Assembly (NCBI GenBank): GCA_018818835.1
Contig: JAHIRD010000060.1
Coordinates: 97,888-161,887, forward strand
Direction of reading: 5' to 3'
Source of the DNA: Pseudomonadota bacterium
Lineage (GTDB): Bacteria > Desulfobacterota > Desulfobacteria > Desulfobacterales > Desulfolunaceae
Length of the DNA stretch: 64,000 nucleotides
Part shown: positions 1-8,557 of the stretch, piece after piece
How the letters are laid out: the number at the start of each line of letters is the position of its first letter
Position numbering within the stretch: the stretch's first letter is position 1
The notes under the pieces: generated by a model
What the model saw: the letters and a program-made list of their open reading frames with translations, nothing else
Databases searched by the model: none
What the model was told of the DNA's origin: nothing
Position numbers and translations under genes: made by a program

Positions 1-88
1 TTGGTGACCCGCCCCTTTGACAAACGCCCCCAGGAAAGGGATGGATGAGTTTTAGTGCGTGTTGTTGATCTTCTCTAAAGGACTATGC

Positions 89-568
89 TCATTCACTTTT
101 CTTAAGCCCTCCGGTTGAGGCCTTAACCTCCTTTTTCATTCCCCCGAATATCAGATACTTACTCGAATAATTCTTATCACTGACCATCATCTGGACACCC
201 TGATTTTTCTTGATATTGATCAGCAAAGGTCCCAACAAATTTGCTGTGAGATGACGGGGATCCGGGTTGGTCGCATTGATGATCACATAAAGAAAAAGTG
301 AATCCGAGGCGTCTTTTCCCCACTCCATTTCCTTGATATAGGGCTCAATATCCACGGTATAATCGGCTTTGAAAAGGAAAGGGTCCATGATGATAAACGC
401 AAGTTTGGAATCATCCACGGACTGAAGCGAATGAAAAGGCCGAATATCCTCATGGTCAAGAATGATGAATTTTTTCAATTCCGGGAAGCCCGGAAGCCCC
501 TTAGGCATGGTGATTATTTTTGTCTCATCGATTGGCACAACCCCGAACTGTCTGGTCTTAAGTTCCAC
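89..568 (-). CDS. fliW: Flagellar assembly factor FliW
   Basis: FliW binds flagellin and antagonises CsrA, linking flagellin export to flagellin translation. The 159-residue protein has the family's usual size and pattern, with the N-terminal stretch FGVVPIDETKIITMPKGLPGFPELKKF and the NLLGPLLIN segment in the second half. The start is GTG at 566-568; its ribosome binding site AAGGAG lies inside the last codons of csrA, five bases upstream. The two genes are therefore probably translationally coupled, which fits a FliW-CsrA pair. It is the last gene of the minus-strand flagellar run. Recognition is from family knowledge; the CsrA antagonism is inferred from the family, not shown here. Confidence 0.95.
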   Translation of the reverse strand: MELKTRQFGVVPIDETKIITMPKGLPGFPELKKFIILDHEDIRPFHSLQSVDDSKLAFIIMDPFLFKADYTVDIEPYIKEMEWGKDASDSLFLYVIINATNPDPRHLTANLLGPLLINIKKNQGVQMMVSDKNYSSKYLIFGGMKKEVKASTGGLKKSE

Positions 569-573
569 GTGGC

Positions 574-816
574 TTACTCCTTCTTCACTTTTTTCTTAAG
601 AATGTCTGCGGCCATGAAAAGACCTGAAATCCCACCCTTTGCCGATTCGATGTTCGCATCACGGACCCGTTCATACACTTCCTCACGGAGAATGGTTATA
701 TTTTCAGGTGCATCGATACCAAGTTTCACGAAGCCCTTGCTGATATCAATCACATGCAGCGTTATCTCATCTCCGATTTTTATAACCTCACCCATCTTCC
801 TTGATAATATCAGCAT
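574..816 (-). CDS. csrA: Carbon storage regulator CsrA
   Basis: CsrA is a small RNA-binding dimer that represses translation by covering GGA motifs near ribosome binding sites; next to fliW it usually controls flagellin synthesis. The protein opens with the diagnostic MLILSRKMGEVIKIGDEI and contains the IGIDAPENI-like segment (here LGIDAPENITILREEVY) that forms the RNA-binding edge. At 80 residues it carries a C-terminal extension rich in Lys, as is common in FliW-containing bacteria. The start is preceded by GGTGAAAC. It follows flgL with a gap of about 120 bases containing a hairpin. Confidence 0.97.
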   Translation of the reverse strand: MLILSRKMGEVIKIGDEITLHVIDISKGFVKLGIDAPENITILREEVYERVRDANIESAKGGISGLFMAADILKKKVKKE

Positions 817-894
817 GTTTCACCGTTTGAATGGTTTATTTTTTTAACAGGCTTGTTTCTTTTCAATGATTAATTAGATACACCCATTAATAAT

Positions 895-942
895 GGCCCG
901 AAGGGGCATTATTACACATAGGCTTGGCCCAAGCCAAGCCTA
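895..942 (-). other. Two short hairpins between flgL and csrA
   Basis: Two inverted repeats lie between flgL and csrA: TAGGCTTGG paired with CCAAGCCTA at 919-942, overlapping the flgL stop codon, and a GCCC/GGGC stem with a GAAG loop near 899-910. Neither is followed on the minus strand by a clear T run, so they may be processing or attenuation structures rather than a strong terminator. Confidence 0.4.
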
Positions 943-2529
943 TAAATAGTCCAGAAGACTCATGTTAATAATTTTAGCTGTGGCACTCATGGCGGCATTG
1001 TACGCGAATTGTTTCTGATCCAGCTTGGTAATTTCGGTGATCATATCCGCATCCTCGAGTCTCATCTTAGTGGTTTGATAGCTTATATTCAAGTCGTAAA
1101 TAATATTGTCCCTGACATCCAGGCGATTCCCCTTGATTCCGATCTGGGATACGATCGAACCTATATAATCAAAATCTGCAGACAGGCGGGCAATCGACCG
1201 GTTGATTCCATCAGCGTTGCCCTGTTCAAGAAATCCCTGGAGTTCGATTAATGTCCTGAAAACCCCCCATTCCACCTCATCATCGCTTGCGTGGGTGACA
1301 CCATCCGCAGGCCCGGTCAAATCGGACGATGCATCAAACCCCATGTCCATGCCGATACTTGCGGCCGAGTTACTGCCTGTGGCCCACATTAATTCCAGAT
1401 TATCCAGAGCTGGCACACCCCGTTCCATAATGGTAAATTTTTTGGTCCCCTCATTGTAATTCACGGAATAATCAACATCATTCCCCCCTGCCGCGGCGGC
1501 TGAAATGTCAAACGACACTGTATATCCATCAGGCACAGGATTATCAAAGGTCACCGTAACATCCGTTTCCGAATCACCCGAAAAATCAAGATTCAGAGAA
1601 CTGGCATCACCCGTGAGGGTATTGTATGAAATGAGGGGAACATACCCCGGATCATTAAGAATGGCCCAGCTATTGGTGGCGGCTGTATATGTCAGATCAA
1701 TTCGCGCACCCCCTGTGGGAACAGTCAGGGCACTGTAATTATTGACCACAAATTTTGCATCATTCTGGGACACATTCAAAATTTCAGGCTGACCCGCAGC
1801 AGCAGATCGAGCTGTCATCAGGGATTCCAGAGTAACAGCCAGTTCCTGGGGACTGTATTTCCCCACGGGTATCTCGGCAGTGAGTTCGGCCCCGTACTCC
1901 AAAGCTCCCCCCGTCGGATCTTCACGAAAATCGATTTTATTATTGGTTTCATCAATGATGATATAGGGGGTCTGAAACACGTCATTACCGCTATATCCCA
2001 CATCGATCTTGGATATTTCGGCCATTTTGATACCAAACATGTTATCCCCACCCTGATAAATCATTTTTGAGGGGTTATCAGGGTCATCAGGGTCAAATGA
2101 ACGGATATTGGTTTTCGTTCCTGAAAAAATATACTGCCCGTTCACCTGTGTGTTTGCAAGGGTCAATAGATGTTCTCGAATACCCTCAATGACTCGGGCG
2201 CCTGACGTATAATCTTCGGTAGTGACAATGCCATTGAGCATACTGATTGACGTAACTTTAGCCTCGGTGATCAAATCTTTGACGCTTGAAAGAGCTGTTT
2301 CCCCCCCTTCCAACCACTGGCGGCCTGTTGCTATATTGACGGTGTACTGCTCCACACTGGCGATGGATGATTTTAAATTGAGTATGGGAGCCACACTGAC
2401 AGGGTCATCGGAAAGAGTGTTGACTTTTCTTCCTGTGGCCACCCGGGTATTGGTTTCAAGAAGATCATATTTCACCCGGTTCAGGCGGCTGGTCGATAAA
2501 TTATATAATGTGTTTGAGGCTACTCTCAT
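940..2529 (-). CDS. flgL: Flagellar hook-associated protein 3 (FlgL)
   Basis: FlgL is the second junction protein between hook and filament. The N-terminus (MRVASNTLYNLSTSRLNR) and C-terminus (heptad-rich, ending AKIINMSLLDYL) are the conserved coiled D0/D1 regions shared with flagellin. At 529 residues it is far longer than the roughly 300-residue enteric protein; the extra length is a surface-exposed central region, about residues 140-440, rich in Asp, Gly, Ser and Thr. The start has GGAGG eight bases upstream. It lies 34 bases downstream of flgK and is expected to be cotranscribed with it. The central insertion makes product assignment rest mainly on the termini and on gene order, which agree. 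Confidence 0.93.
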   Translation of the reverse strand: MRVASNTLYNLSTSRLNRVKYDLLETNTRVATGRKVNTLSDDPVSVAPILNLKSSIASVEQYTVNIATGRQWLEGGETALSSVKDLITEAKVTSISMLNGIVTTEDYTSGARVIEGIREHLLTLANTQVNGQYIFSGTKTNIRSFDPDDPDNPSKMIYQGGDNMFGIKMAEISKIDVGYSGNDVFQTPYIIIDETNNKIDFREDPTGGALEYGAELTAEIPVGKYSPQELAVTLESLMTARSAAAGQPEILNVSQNDAKFVVNNYSALTVPTGGARIDLTYTAATNSWAILNDPGYVPLISYNTLTGDASSLNLDFSGDSETDVTVTFDNPVPDGYTVSFDISAAAAGGNDVDYSVNYNEGTKKFTIMERGVPALDNLELMWATGSNSAASIGMDMGFDASSDLTGPADGVTHASDDEVEWGVFRTLIELQGFLEQGNADGINRSIARLSADFDYIGSIVSQIGIKGNRLDVRDNIIYDLNISYQTTKMRLEDADMITEITKLDQKQFAYNAAMSATAKIINMSLLDYL

Positions 2530-2563
2530 AAAACTGGCCCTCCAATAAAAACGATAACATCAC

Positions 2564-5326
2564 CTATTTCACTGTCATTAGTGTTTGAAGCATCTCATCT
2601 ACAGTTCGAATAAGTTTGGATGCTGCTGTATACGACTGCTGATAGGCAATCAGTTTAACCATTTCTTCATCAATGGAAACACCGGATATGGTGTCCCGTT
2701 GCTGGGTAAGCTGTTCGACCATGATATCGCCGAATTGAATGCTTTGATTCAAGGCTGCACCCTTGACCCCCAGACCGGAAAGCATATCCTGATATGATCC
2801 TTCAATATGAATATTACTCGTATCGGAATAGTTGTCCTGCCCCCGTGTAAAGTTCCATTTGGCTATCTGCAGATCAGTGTACTGAAGTTCAGAAATTGCA
2901 AGGGAGTTGGCATTATTGCTCACACCGTAATCCCCAAAAGGGGGCAGATACACCTTATCCAGAGACTGAAAGCCCAATGCGGCCGCCGTATTTGGATTCT
3001 CACTCCAGAAAATCTCAAGATTGTCCATATTTGAACCATCGTTCTCCGAAATCACGATCTGGTTGCTATCCTGATCATAAACAACTTTATAAGGCTCAGG
3101 TGGTCCCAGGGTGGAAGCACCATTCATTTTCGCTTGGATGTCCGATGCGAGACTGTGAAGGTCAACGGCCGTCGTATAATTTACCGTGTCTAAGATGACA
3201 GTCCTGGATTGATCATTTTCTTCAAATCGGAATGTATTGTTCCCATTGGCGACACTGATGTCAGGAGGAGCAAGGACCGCATCACCGATCATTCCGTTGG
3301 AGTCTCCTCCATTGATACGGGCGGCTGCGATGTAATCCACAAATTCCAAGGTATCTTTCACCGTGATGCTGCTTGCATCATCTCCCTCAAAAAAGGTATT
3401 CATTCCCAAAGCAGCCATCAAACCGGAATCTTCGGCCTGGTCATCAGAAAAGGTATAGCTATATCCATAGTCCGGGGTGTATTTCAAACTCCCGTTGAGA
3501 TTCGTAAATGCTGTGACATGGGCCCCGCTTGCCGTGGACTGGGTATTGAACTGATCCTTAAATGAATCCACGGTCCAGTGCCATTGGGATGAGGTTTCCA
3601 GCGAAAAAGCCCCGTTCTCATCGGCCTGAAATCCGTGTTCATCGGTGGAGATGGAAAACACGTCGTCGTTATACAAAAGTCCTGAACCAAAGGTCAGCAC
3701 CATGCCGTCTACCTCAACAGTCGCCAGCCCGGTGATGGGGTCAAGCTCATCCAGGGTAATAGTGCTGATCTCATTGCTGTTCCGCCATTCAATGACCATT
3801 GGGTTTGCCTCACTGACGCCGGTGACATCCCCACCGCCCGAAATAACGCGAAACACATAATTATCGAGCACACTGTTGGCCCGTTGAAGTGGGTCGTTCG
3901 TCACATTCAATGGCATGGGTGTTCCCGCCCCATCGGTATTGACCGTAAACGTGTTGCCCGCAATCAGATACCCCGGATCAATGGTAAAATTCATTCCGTC
4001 TACCCCAAAGTTTCCCGCTATTGCATCAGCGATGGACACCGTCCCCCCGCCTCCGGGCAGACCTGGAGGCGTGGTGCTGTAGTCTGCCGTTTGCCAGGTG
4101 ATGACCGGATCATCATCCCCCGGACCCACCGTCCCGGCTGTGGTCACCGTAAAATAGTATTTACTCTGGGTACTACCAGCGGCTCCTCCCACATAGGTCA
4201 ATGAAGTGTCTGATATGCCCATGTCCACTTCAACAGAAACAGCATTGGGGGGATTATTGCTGTCCTTGGTCCACATTTTAAAATCTTTGGAGTAGTCGAT
4301 TTTATGCCCATAGGTCAGGGTGGACAAAACGCCCCCCTCCGATGTAATCGGGTTATAGCTCCCATTTTGCTCGGTTGACAGATACGACAGGCCCGTACCT
4401 TGAGAGTGCACGTAATTCACCTGCCAAATCAACTCCTTGGCCAAGGTGTCCACCTGGGTTCTCATCTTGGACACGACCTCTTCCTTGATATCCAGCCAGC
4501 CGCTGAGCTTACCACTCTTGACTTTATCTGAAATATCGATTTCCCCTCCCGAAGAGGTGGGCCAGATGATCCGGCCGCCATCCGCTTTCAAATGGTAAGA
4601 CTCATTGTCTATGACCAGGGGATAGCCACCATCCGTGAGGATCGTCAAAAAACCGTTATGTTGATCAATGGTATTGATACTCATCATTTGCTCAAGCTTC
4701 ATGACCAGGGTAGACCGTGAATCCCGTTGATCGTTGGCGGTTTTCCCCAAGTTCTCCTGCAAATTGATTTCCACATTCAATCCTGCAATTTTATCAAGAA
4801 TAGCATTGACCTGCTCCACACCGGTATTGATTTCCTGATTGATGTGGTCTTCCAGTTGAAGCAAATCCTCATTCAGGATATTCAAACGCTCCGAAAGCTG
4901 ATTTCCATATTCATAAACAACCGCCCGATCCGACACTCCTGAAGGATTGTTACTCAGGTCCTGCCAGGTATTCCAGAATTCAGCGATCATGGAACCGACT
5001 TCATTTTCGGACTGAATATCAAAAAGTGTTTCCAGATTATCCACATAAAGGACAGCTTGCTCATCCCCGGCCAGGATAGACTTCTGCTCCCTGAGACGCA
5101 TTTCAAGATGTTCATTGGCCTGGCGCTGAACCGATTCGATGGTCACACCCCGTCCGAACTGAATCCCACCGAGACTCATGGGGTCCGCAATAGCAAGTGA
5201 CGTCGTCTGTCTGCTGTACCCGTCCGTACTCACGTTGGAAATATTATGACCCGTAACAGCCAGGTTATTTTGAGCTGCGGCCAGAGCCCCCTTGGCAATA
5301 TCCAGGGTGATACGATAACCACTCAT
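2564..5326 (-). CDS. flgK: Flagellar hook-associated protein 1 (FlgK)
   Basis: FlgK is the first hook-filament junction protein, secreted through the flagellar export apparatus. The N-terminus has the rod/hook family signature (AQNNLAVTGHNISNVSTDGYSRQ) and the C-terminus the matching QQSYTAASKLIRTVDEMLQTLM. At 920 residues it is much larger than the about 550-residue enteric FlgK; the additional residues, roughly 330-770, form acidic, Gly/Thr-rich repeats typical of surface-exposed domains. The ATG overlaps the end of flgN, with GGGAGG upstream, so the two are coupled. FlgN, its likely chaperone, is encoded directly upstream. Confidence 0.95.
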   Translation of the reverse strand: MSGYRITLDIAKGALAAAQNNLAVTGHNISNVSTDGYSRQTTSLAIADPMSLGGIQFGRGVTIESVQRQANEHLEMRLREQKSILAGDEQAVLYVDNLETLFDIQSENEVGSMIAEFWNTWQDLSNNPSGVSDRAVVYEYGNQLSERLNILNEDLLQLEDHINQEINTGVEQVNAILDKIAGLNVEINLQENLGKTANDQRDSRSTLVMKLEQMMSINTIDQHNGFLTILTDGGYPLVIDNESYHLKADGGRIIWPTSSGGEIDISDKVKSGKLSGWLDIKEEVVSKMRTQVDTLAKELIWQVNYVHSQGTGLSYLSTEQNGSYNPITSEGGVLSTLTYGHKIDYSKDFKMWTKDSNNPPNAVSVEVDMGISDTSLTYVGGAAGSTQSKYYFTVTTAGTVGPGDDDPVITWQTADYSTTPPGLPGGGGTVSIADAIAGNFGVDGMNFTIDPGYLIAGNTFTVNTDGAGTPMPLNVTNDPLQRANSVLDNYVFRVISGGGDVTGVSEANPMVIEWRNSNEISTITLDELDPITGLATVEVDGMVLTFGSGLLYNDDVFSISTDEHGFQADENGAFSLETSSQWHWTVDSFKDQFNTQSTASGAHVTAFTNLNGSLKYTPDYGYSYTFSDDQAEDSGLMAALGMNTFFEGDDASSITVKDTLEFVDYIAAARINGGDSNGMIGDAVLAPPDISVANGNNTFRFEENDQSRTVILDTVNYTTAVDLHSLASDIQAKMNGASTLGPPEPYKVVYDQDSNQIVISENDGSNMDNLEIFWSENPNTAAALGFQSLDKVYLPPFGDYGVSNNANSLAISELQYTDLQIAKWNFTRGQDNYSDTSNIHIEGSYQDMLSGLGVKGAALNQSIQFGDIMVEQLTQQRDTISGVSIDEEMVKLIAYQQSYTAASKLIRTVDEMLQTLMTVK

Positions 5327-5327
5327 T

Positions 5328-5831
5328 CTACACCTCCCCCAGAATGAGATTCGGCCGTTTGGCCAAAGAGTGTCTCATGTATCGGTCTCTGCCGTAACGC
5401 TCATCACGGTTACTGTTTCGAATGATGATTTGAACGAGATCCTCAACGGTTTTCATGCTTTCTTCGAGATACTTCCTGTTTTCATGGGCCAGGGCAGTGA
5501 TCATATTTTTCACTCCGTTCAGGGCAAACCTCACATGAACCAGGGTGCTTTTTTCACTGTTGGGCAAGGCAGATATGATTTTCAACAGACTGTAAGCCCG
5601 TGTATCCTCTTGAACAAGAATCTCCGCATCCAGGGCAATGGCCATGATTCTGTCCCGAATTTCATGGATTTTGTCTGCGATTTCCTGTTTTTTACGGGTA
5701 TGTATCCACAGCGAGCCTATATCGGCACCGATGATAGACTTTTTTTCGTTTTGAAATATGGCTAATATTTCCTGGAATAACAGAAGTTTTTCCTGGCATA
5801 ATTGTTCTATTTCCTGAATGGCATGTTCCAT
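5328..5831 (-). CDS. flgN: FlgN-like export chaperone
   Basis: FlgN proteins are cytoplasmic chaperones for FlgK and FlgL. This protein of about 167 residues is almost wholly helical in character, with a FlgN-type pattern of charged heptads, and lies directly upstream of flgK with overlapping signals. The chosen start is the ATG at 5829-5831, because AAAGGAG lies seven bases upstream; an in-frame ATG at 5852 would put that site inside the gene. Sequence conservation in this family is low, so the call leans on helical composition, size and position between flgJ and flgK. No flgM is seen in the gap upstream. Confidence 0.8.
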   Translation of the reverse strand: MEHAIQEIEQLCQEKLLLFQEILAIFQNEKKSIIGADIGSLWIHTRKKQEIADKIHEIRDRIMAIALDAEILVQEDTRAYSLLKIISALPNSEKSTLVHVRFALNGVKNMITALAHENRKYLEESMKTVEDLVQIIIRNSNRDERYGRDRYMRHSLAKRPNLILGEV

Positions 5832-6057
5832 GAGCATCTCCTTTGGATTCATGTTTATTGATTCAGGTGATATCCCCGTTGGTCAAGGCAGGTCACATTG
5901 ACCGCCCCTGGACATTTTTTCCTGGTCGAACGGAAATTTTTTCCGGGTTATTCACCTTAAACACGCGTCAATTCAGATAATTGCATGATATATGCCAGCA
6001 GGTCGCAGGAGGTCATGGTATTATTGTCAACAGAGGATTGGGCTGATGGTGCGGCCT
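5832..6057. other. Intergenic gap between flgN and flgJ
   Basis: No gene with a credible start is seen here, although flgM often occupies this place. The minus strand has an open frame of about 45 codons without a usable start, ending at about position 5967. A short palindrome (CGGAAA/TTTCCG) lies at about 5931-5945. Confidence 0.4.
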
Positions 6058-6372
6058 TTATTTTATGGGTGATATCTTGTCCCGGGTCAGATTCTGATAA
6101 AGGGCATCACCGATCCCAAGGGATTTTTTCGACTGACTGACCTGGGTGGCCAGCTCATGGTCCAGCATGGACTGGAAGATCTCTTTCTGGTTACCATCCA
6201 CCCCGCGGTTATCTTGGGGGATGGTCTTGCGCATGCTTTTCAGCATATTGTCAAGCATCAGTGCCTCAAAATCGCTGCAGGCTTTTTTCAGTTTCTTGTC
6301 CTTGCTGTCCTGGGCTTGGAGACGATTTAACATCGAAGGAACGGTGTCTTGTCTGATTGGTTTTGTATCCAT
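6058..6372 (-). CDS. flgJ: Rod-binding protein FlgJ, single domain
   Basis: This 104-residue protein matches only the N-terminal rod-capping domain of FlgJ, with the core ACSDFEALMLDNMLKSMRKTIP. The muramidase domain of enteric FlgJ is absent, as is usual in Desulfobacterota and many other phyla, so another enzyme must open the peptidoglycan for the rod. The start has AAGGAC eight bases upstream. It lies downstream of flgI, but is separated from it by a ~290-base inverted minisatellite, which is an unusual interruption in an otherwise compact operon. Confidence 0.9.
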   Translation of the reverse strand: MDTKPIRQDTVPSMLNRLQAQDSKDKKLKKACSDFEALMLDNMLKSMRKTIPQDNRGVDGNQKEIFQSMLDHELATQVSQSKKSLGIGDALYQNLTRDKISPIK

Positions 6373-6386
6373 TTTTGGTCCTTTTT

Positions 6387-6676
6387 AAAAGAAAAAGCGT
6401 GGACTTGAAAAGAAAAAGCGTGGACTTGAAAAGAAAAAGCGTGGACTTGGTGGACGGGGTGGACATAGTAGACAGTGGACATTGTGGACTGTCCACTCAG
6501 TCCACCCAGTCCACCAAGTCCACTCAGTCCACCAAGTCCACCCAGTCCACAAAGTCCACAAAGTCCACCAAGTCCACTCAGTCCACCCAGTCCACCCAGT
6601 CCACCAAGTCCACCCAGTCCACCCAGTCCACCAAGTCCACCCAGTCCACCAAGTCCACCAAGTCCACCAAGTCCAC
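6387..6676. repeat. Inverted minisatellite (GTGGAC / GTCCAC units) between flgI and flgJ
   Basis: On the plus strand the stretch opens with three perfect copies of a 21-base unit ending GCGTGGACTTG (6387-6407, 6408-6428, 6429-6449). Further GTGGAC units follow (one read as GTAGAC), with 7 to 10-base spacing. At 6484-6496 the polarity flips at GTGGAC-T-GTCCAC, and 21 in-phase 9-base units of the form GTCCACNNA follow. The last unit directly abuts the flgI stop codon. The two arms are complementary, so transcripts could fold into very long, slippable hairpins. Apparent reading frames across it (Ser-Thr-Gln/Lys or Pro-Ser-Pro repeats) are products of the repeat. Confidence 0.95.
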
Positions 6677-7771
6677 TTAAATTATTTCCAATTCAGCCTG
6701 CAAAGCCCCAGCCGTCCGTATAGACTGAAAAATACTAATCAAATCCCGCGGCGTCACCCCAATGGCGTTCAAGGCCTTAACCAGCTCTCCGATCGTGGTC
6801 CCCTGGGGCAGAACCATCACCTGGACCGGCTCTTCGTTGATCTGGACCTGGCGGTCCTGGGTCACCACCGTAGCACCTTCTGAAAAAGGATTGGGCTGTG
6901 AGACTTCCTGTTTGTCACGGATGGTGATGGTCAGATTCCCATGGGCCACGGCAACGGTTGAAATACTCACGTTTTCCCCGATGATTACGGTGCCTGTTTT
7001 TTCGTTGACCACCACTTTTGCCGTCTGGTCCGGGTTCACTTGCAATCGTTCTATTCCCGCGATAAATTCAGACACGCGCCCCTTCATATTTTCGGGTATA
7101 CGAATGTTCAACGCTCCTGAATCCAGGGCTCTGGCCACCGGAACATTCATGGAACGGTTGATGGAGTCTGCAATCCGAGTCACTGTGGTGAAGTCAGGAT
7201 TGAAAAGGGACATCAACAGGTCCTCACGCTGATTCAGATTCATCGTGACCTCACGCTCCACTGAAGCCCCTCCGGCTATCCGCCCAACCAGAAGATGGTT
7301 TTTAGTGGCCCCGTTCCCCCCTGCCCCTCCAATGACAACAGCCCCCTGGGCAAGGGCATAGACATTGCCGTCAACCCCCCTCAAAGGTGTCAATAGCAGA
7401 GTTCCACCGGAAAGACTTTTGGCATCTCCCAGGGAGGACACCACAATATCGATTCGGCTTCCGGTCCGTGAAAATGGAGGCATATCTGAGGTAATCATCA
7501 CGGCAGCCACATTTTTGGCCTTAAGACCAGCCATATCCACATGGACTCCCATCCGCTCAATCATATTGCCTAAAGACTGCATGGTAAAGGCCGTGCCCGA
7601 TTTATCACCTGTTCCGTTCAGCCCCACCACAAGCCCGTATCCCACAAGCTGGTTCGTTCGAACCCCCTTGATGGCTGCGATATCCTTGATTCTCACGGCG
7701 GCTACGGGAGGTACCCAGACAATCAAAACCAAGAATAAAAAAAAGCATCGTTTCATAAACCATATATTCAT
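6677..7771 (-). CDS. flgI: Flagellar P-ring protein FlgI
   Basis: FlgI forms the P ring around the rod in the peptidoglycan layer. The protein has a Sec signal peptide (MKRCFFLFLVLIVWVPPVAA), then the conserved VRIKDIAAIKGVR, NQLVGYGLVVGLNGTGDK and a C-terminal LVKALNAIGVTPRDLISIFQSI. At 364 residues it has the normal family length. GAGGT lies eight bases before the ATG. It follows flgH by about 55 bases. Its stop codon is immediately adjacent to the inverted minisatellite, so the repeat may form the 3' structure of the upstream transcript. Confidence 0.97.
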   Translation of the reverse strand: MNIWFMKRCFFLFLVLIVWVPPVAAVRIKDIAAIKGVRTNQLVGYGLVVGLNGTGDKSGTAFTMQSLGNMIERMGVHVDMAGLKAKNVAAVMITSDMPPFSRTGSRIDIVVSSLGDAKSLSGGTLLLTPLRGVDGNVYALAQGAVVIGGAGGNGATKNHLLVGRIAGGASVEREVTMNLNQREDLLMSLFNPDFTTVTRIADSINRSMNVPVARALDSGALNIRIPENMKGRVSEFIAGIERLQVNPDQTAKVVVNEKTGTVIIGENVSISTVAVAHGNLTITIRDKQEVSQPNPFSEGATVVTQDRQVQINEEPVQVMVLPQGTTIGELVKALNAIGVTPRDLISIFQSIRTAGALQAELEII

Positions 7772-7826
7772 TTCACATCACCTCGTAAGTGACCACCATA
7801 GGTCCGATCCCATATGCCCCCTATCC

Positions 7827-8537
7827 TCAAAACGGCCAGACATTATCAAAAATCCGCATCATCCATCCCACCTTCTGTTTATCCGCCAGAACACCCCGGC
7901 CGGAATATTCAATCTGAGCATCGGCGATATAGGTGGATTTAACGTGGTTCATTGCGTCAATATCACCCTGGCGTATCATGCCGGAAACTGTAATAATCTG
8001 TGTTTCGTTGTTGACCTTCATTTCACGTTTTCCGTAGATTGTGACATTCCGGTTTGGAAAAACTTCGGTGACCCGTGCCGCAATGGATGCCGTTACCTGG
8101 CCCATGCGGTCACTTGAGCCAGCACCCTTGAAGCTGTTCGCCACAGAGGCTCCGATCAGTTTATCGTTGACATCCAGATCCGGATTTTTGCGTTTCAAGT
8201 GACGCATAACCCCCATAAAATCGGAAACACCAGCATCAATACTTGAATCCCGGCTGGTATTCGTATTCACATCCATGCTTGATGACGTGTTTTCAATGAT
8301 GTCCACAATGACCGTATCCCCCACATACCTTGCCTTATTATCTGAAAAAAGCATCTGGGATGATTCGGTCCACAGTGAGCCTTCCTGGGGAATGGGCGGC
8401 GCATAAAAAGGTGCCACTGAGGGTTCCATCTGGATGGCTGGCATTTCTTTGGGGGTGACCTTGAAAGGAAGAACAGCACACCCTGTCATCAAAAGGATCA
8501 CCAGAACAAGACCTGCTTTCCCCTGGATTTTATCCAT
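7827..8537 (-). CDS. flgH: Flagellar L-ring lipoprotein FlgH
   Basis: FlgH forms the outer-membrane L ring. The N-terminus is a lipoprotein signal with lipobox LMTGC, and the body has the family segments SLWTESSQMLFSDNKARYVGDTVIVDIIENTSSS and GMIRQGDIDAMNHVKSTYIADAQIEYSGRGVLADKQKVGW. The start is taken at the ATG at 8535-8537, which has GGGAG nine bases upstream; a longer reading would need a TTG start. It overlaps neither neighbour but is only 20 bases from flgA. Length (236 residues) is ordinary. Confidence 0.96.
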   Translation of the reverse strand: MDKIQGKAGLVLVILLMTGCAVLPFKVTPKEMPAIQMEPSVAPFYAPPIPQEGSLWTESSQMLFSDNKARYVGDTVIVDIIENTSSSMDVNTNTSRDSSIDAGVSDFMGVMRHLKRKNPDLDVNDKLIGASVANSFKGAGSSDRMGQVTASIAARVTEVFPNRNVTIYGKREMKVNNETQIITVSGMIRQGDIDAMNHVKSTYIADAQIEYSGRGVLADKQKVGWMMRIFDNVWPF

Positions 8538-8557
8538 TTTCCATTTCTCCCTTTTTT

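Noticed and set aside
6387..6676. CRISPR-like array
   Set aside because: Units are only 9 bases, without unique spacers, and the polarity flips in the middle.
6357..6883. Three long plus-strand frames across the minisatellite, reading as Ser-Thr or Pro-Ser repeats
   Set aside because: They are products of the 9-base period (a multiple of three keeps all frames open); no start with a ribosome binding site and no family match.
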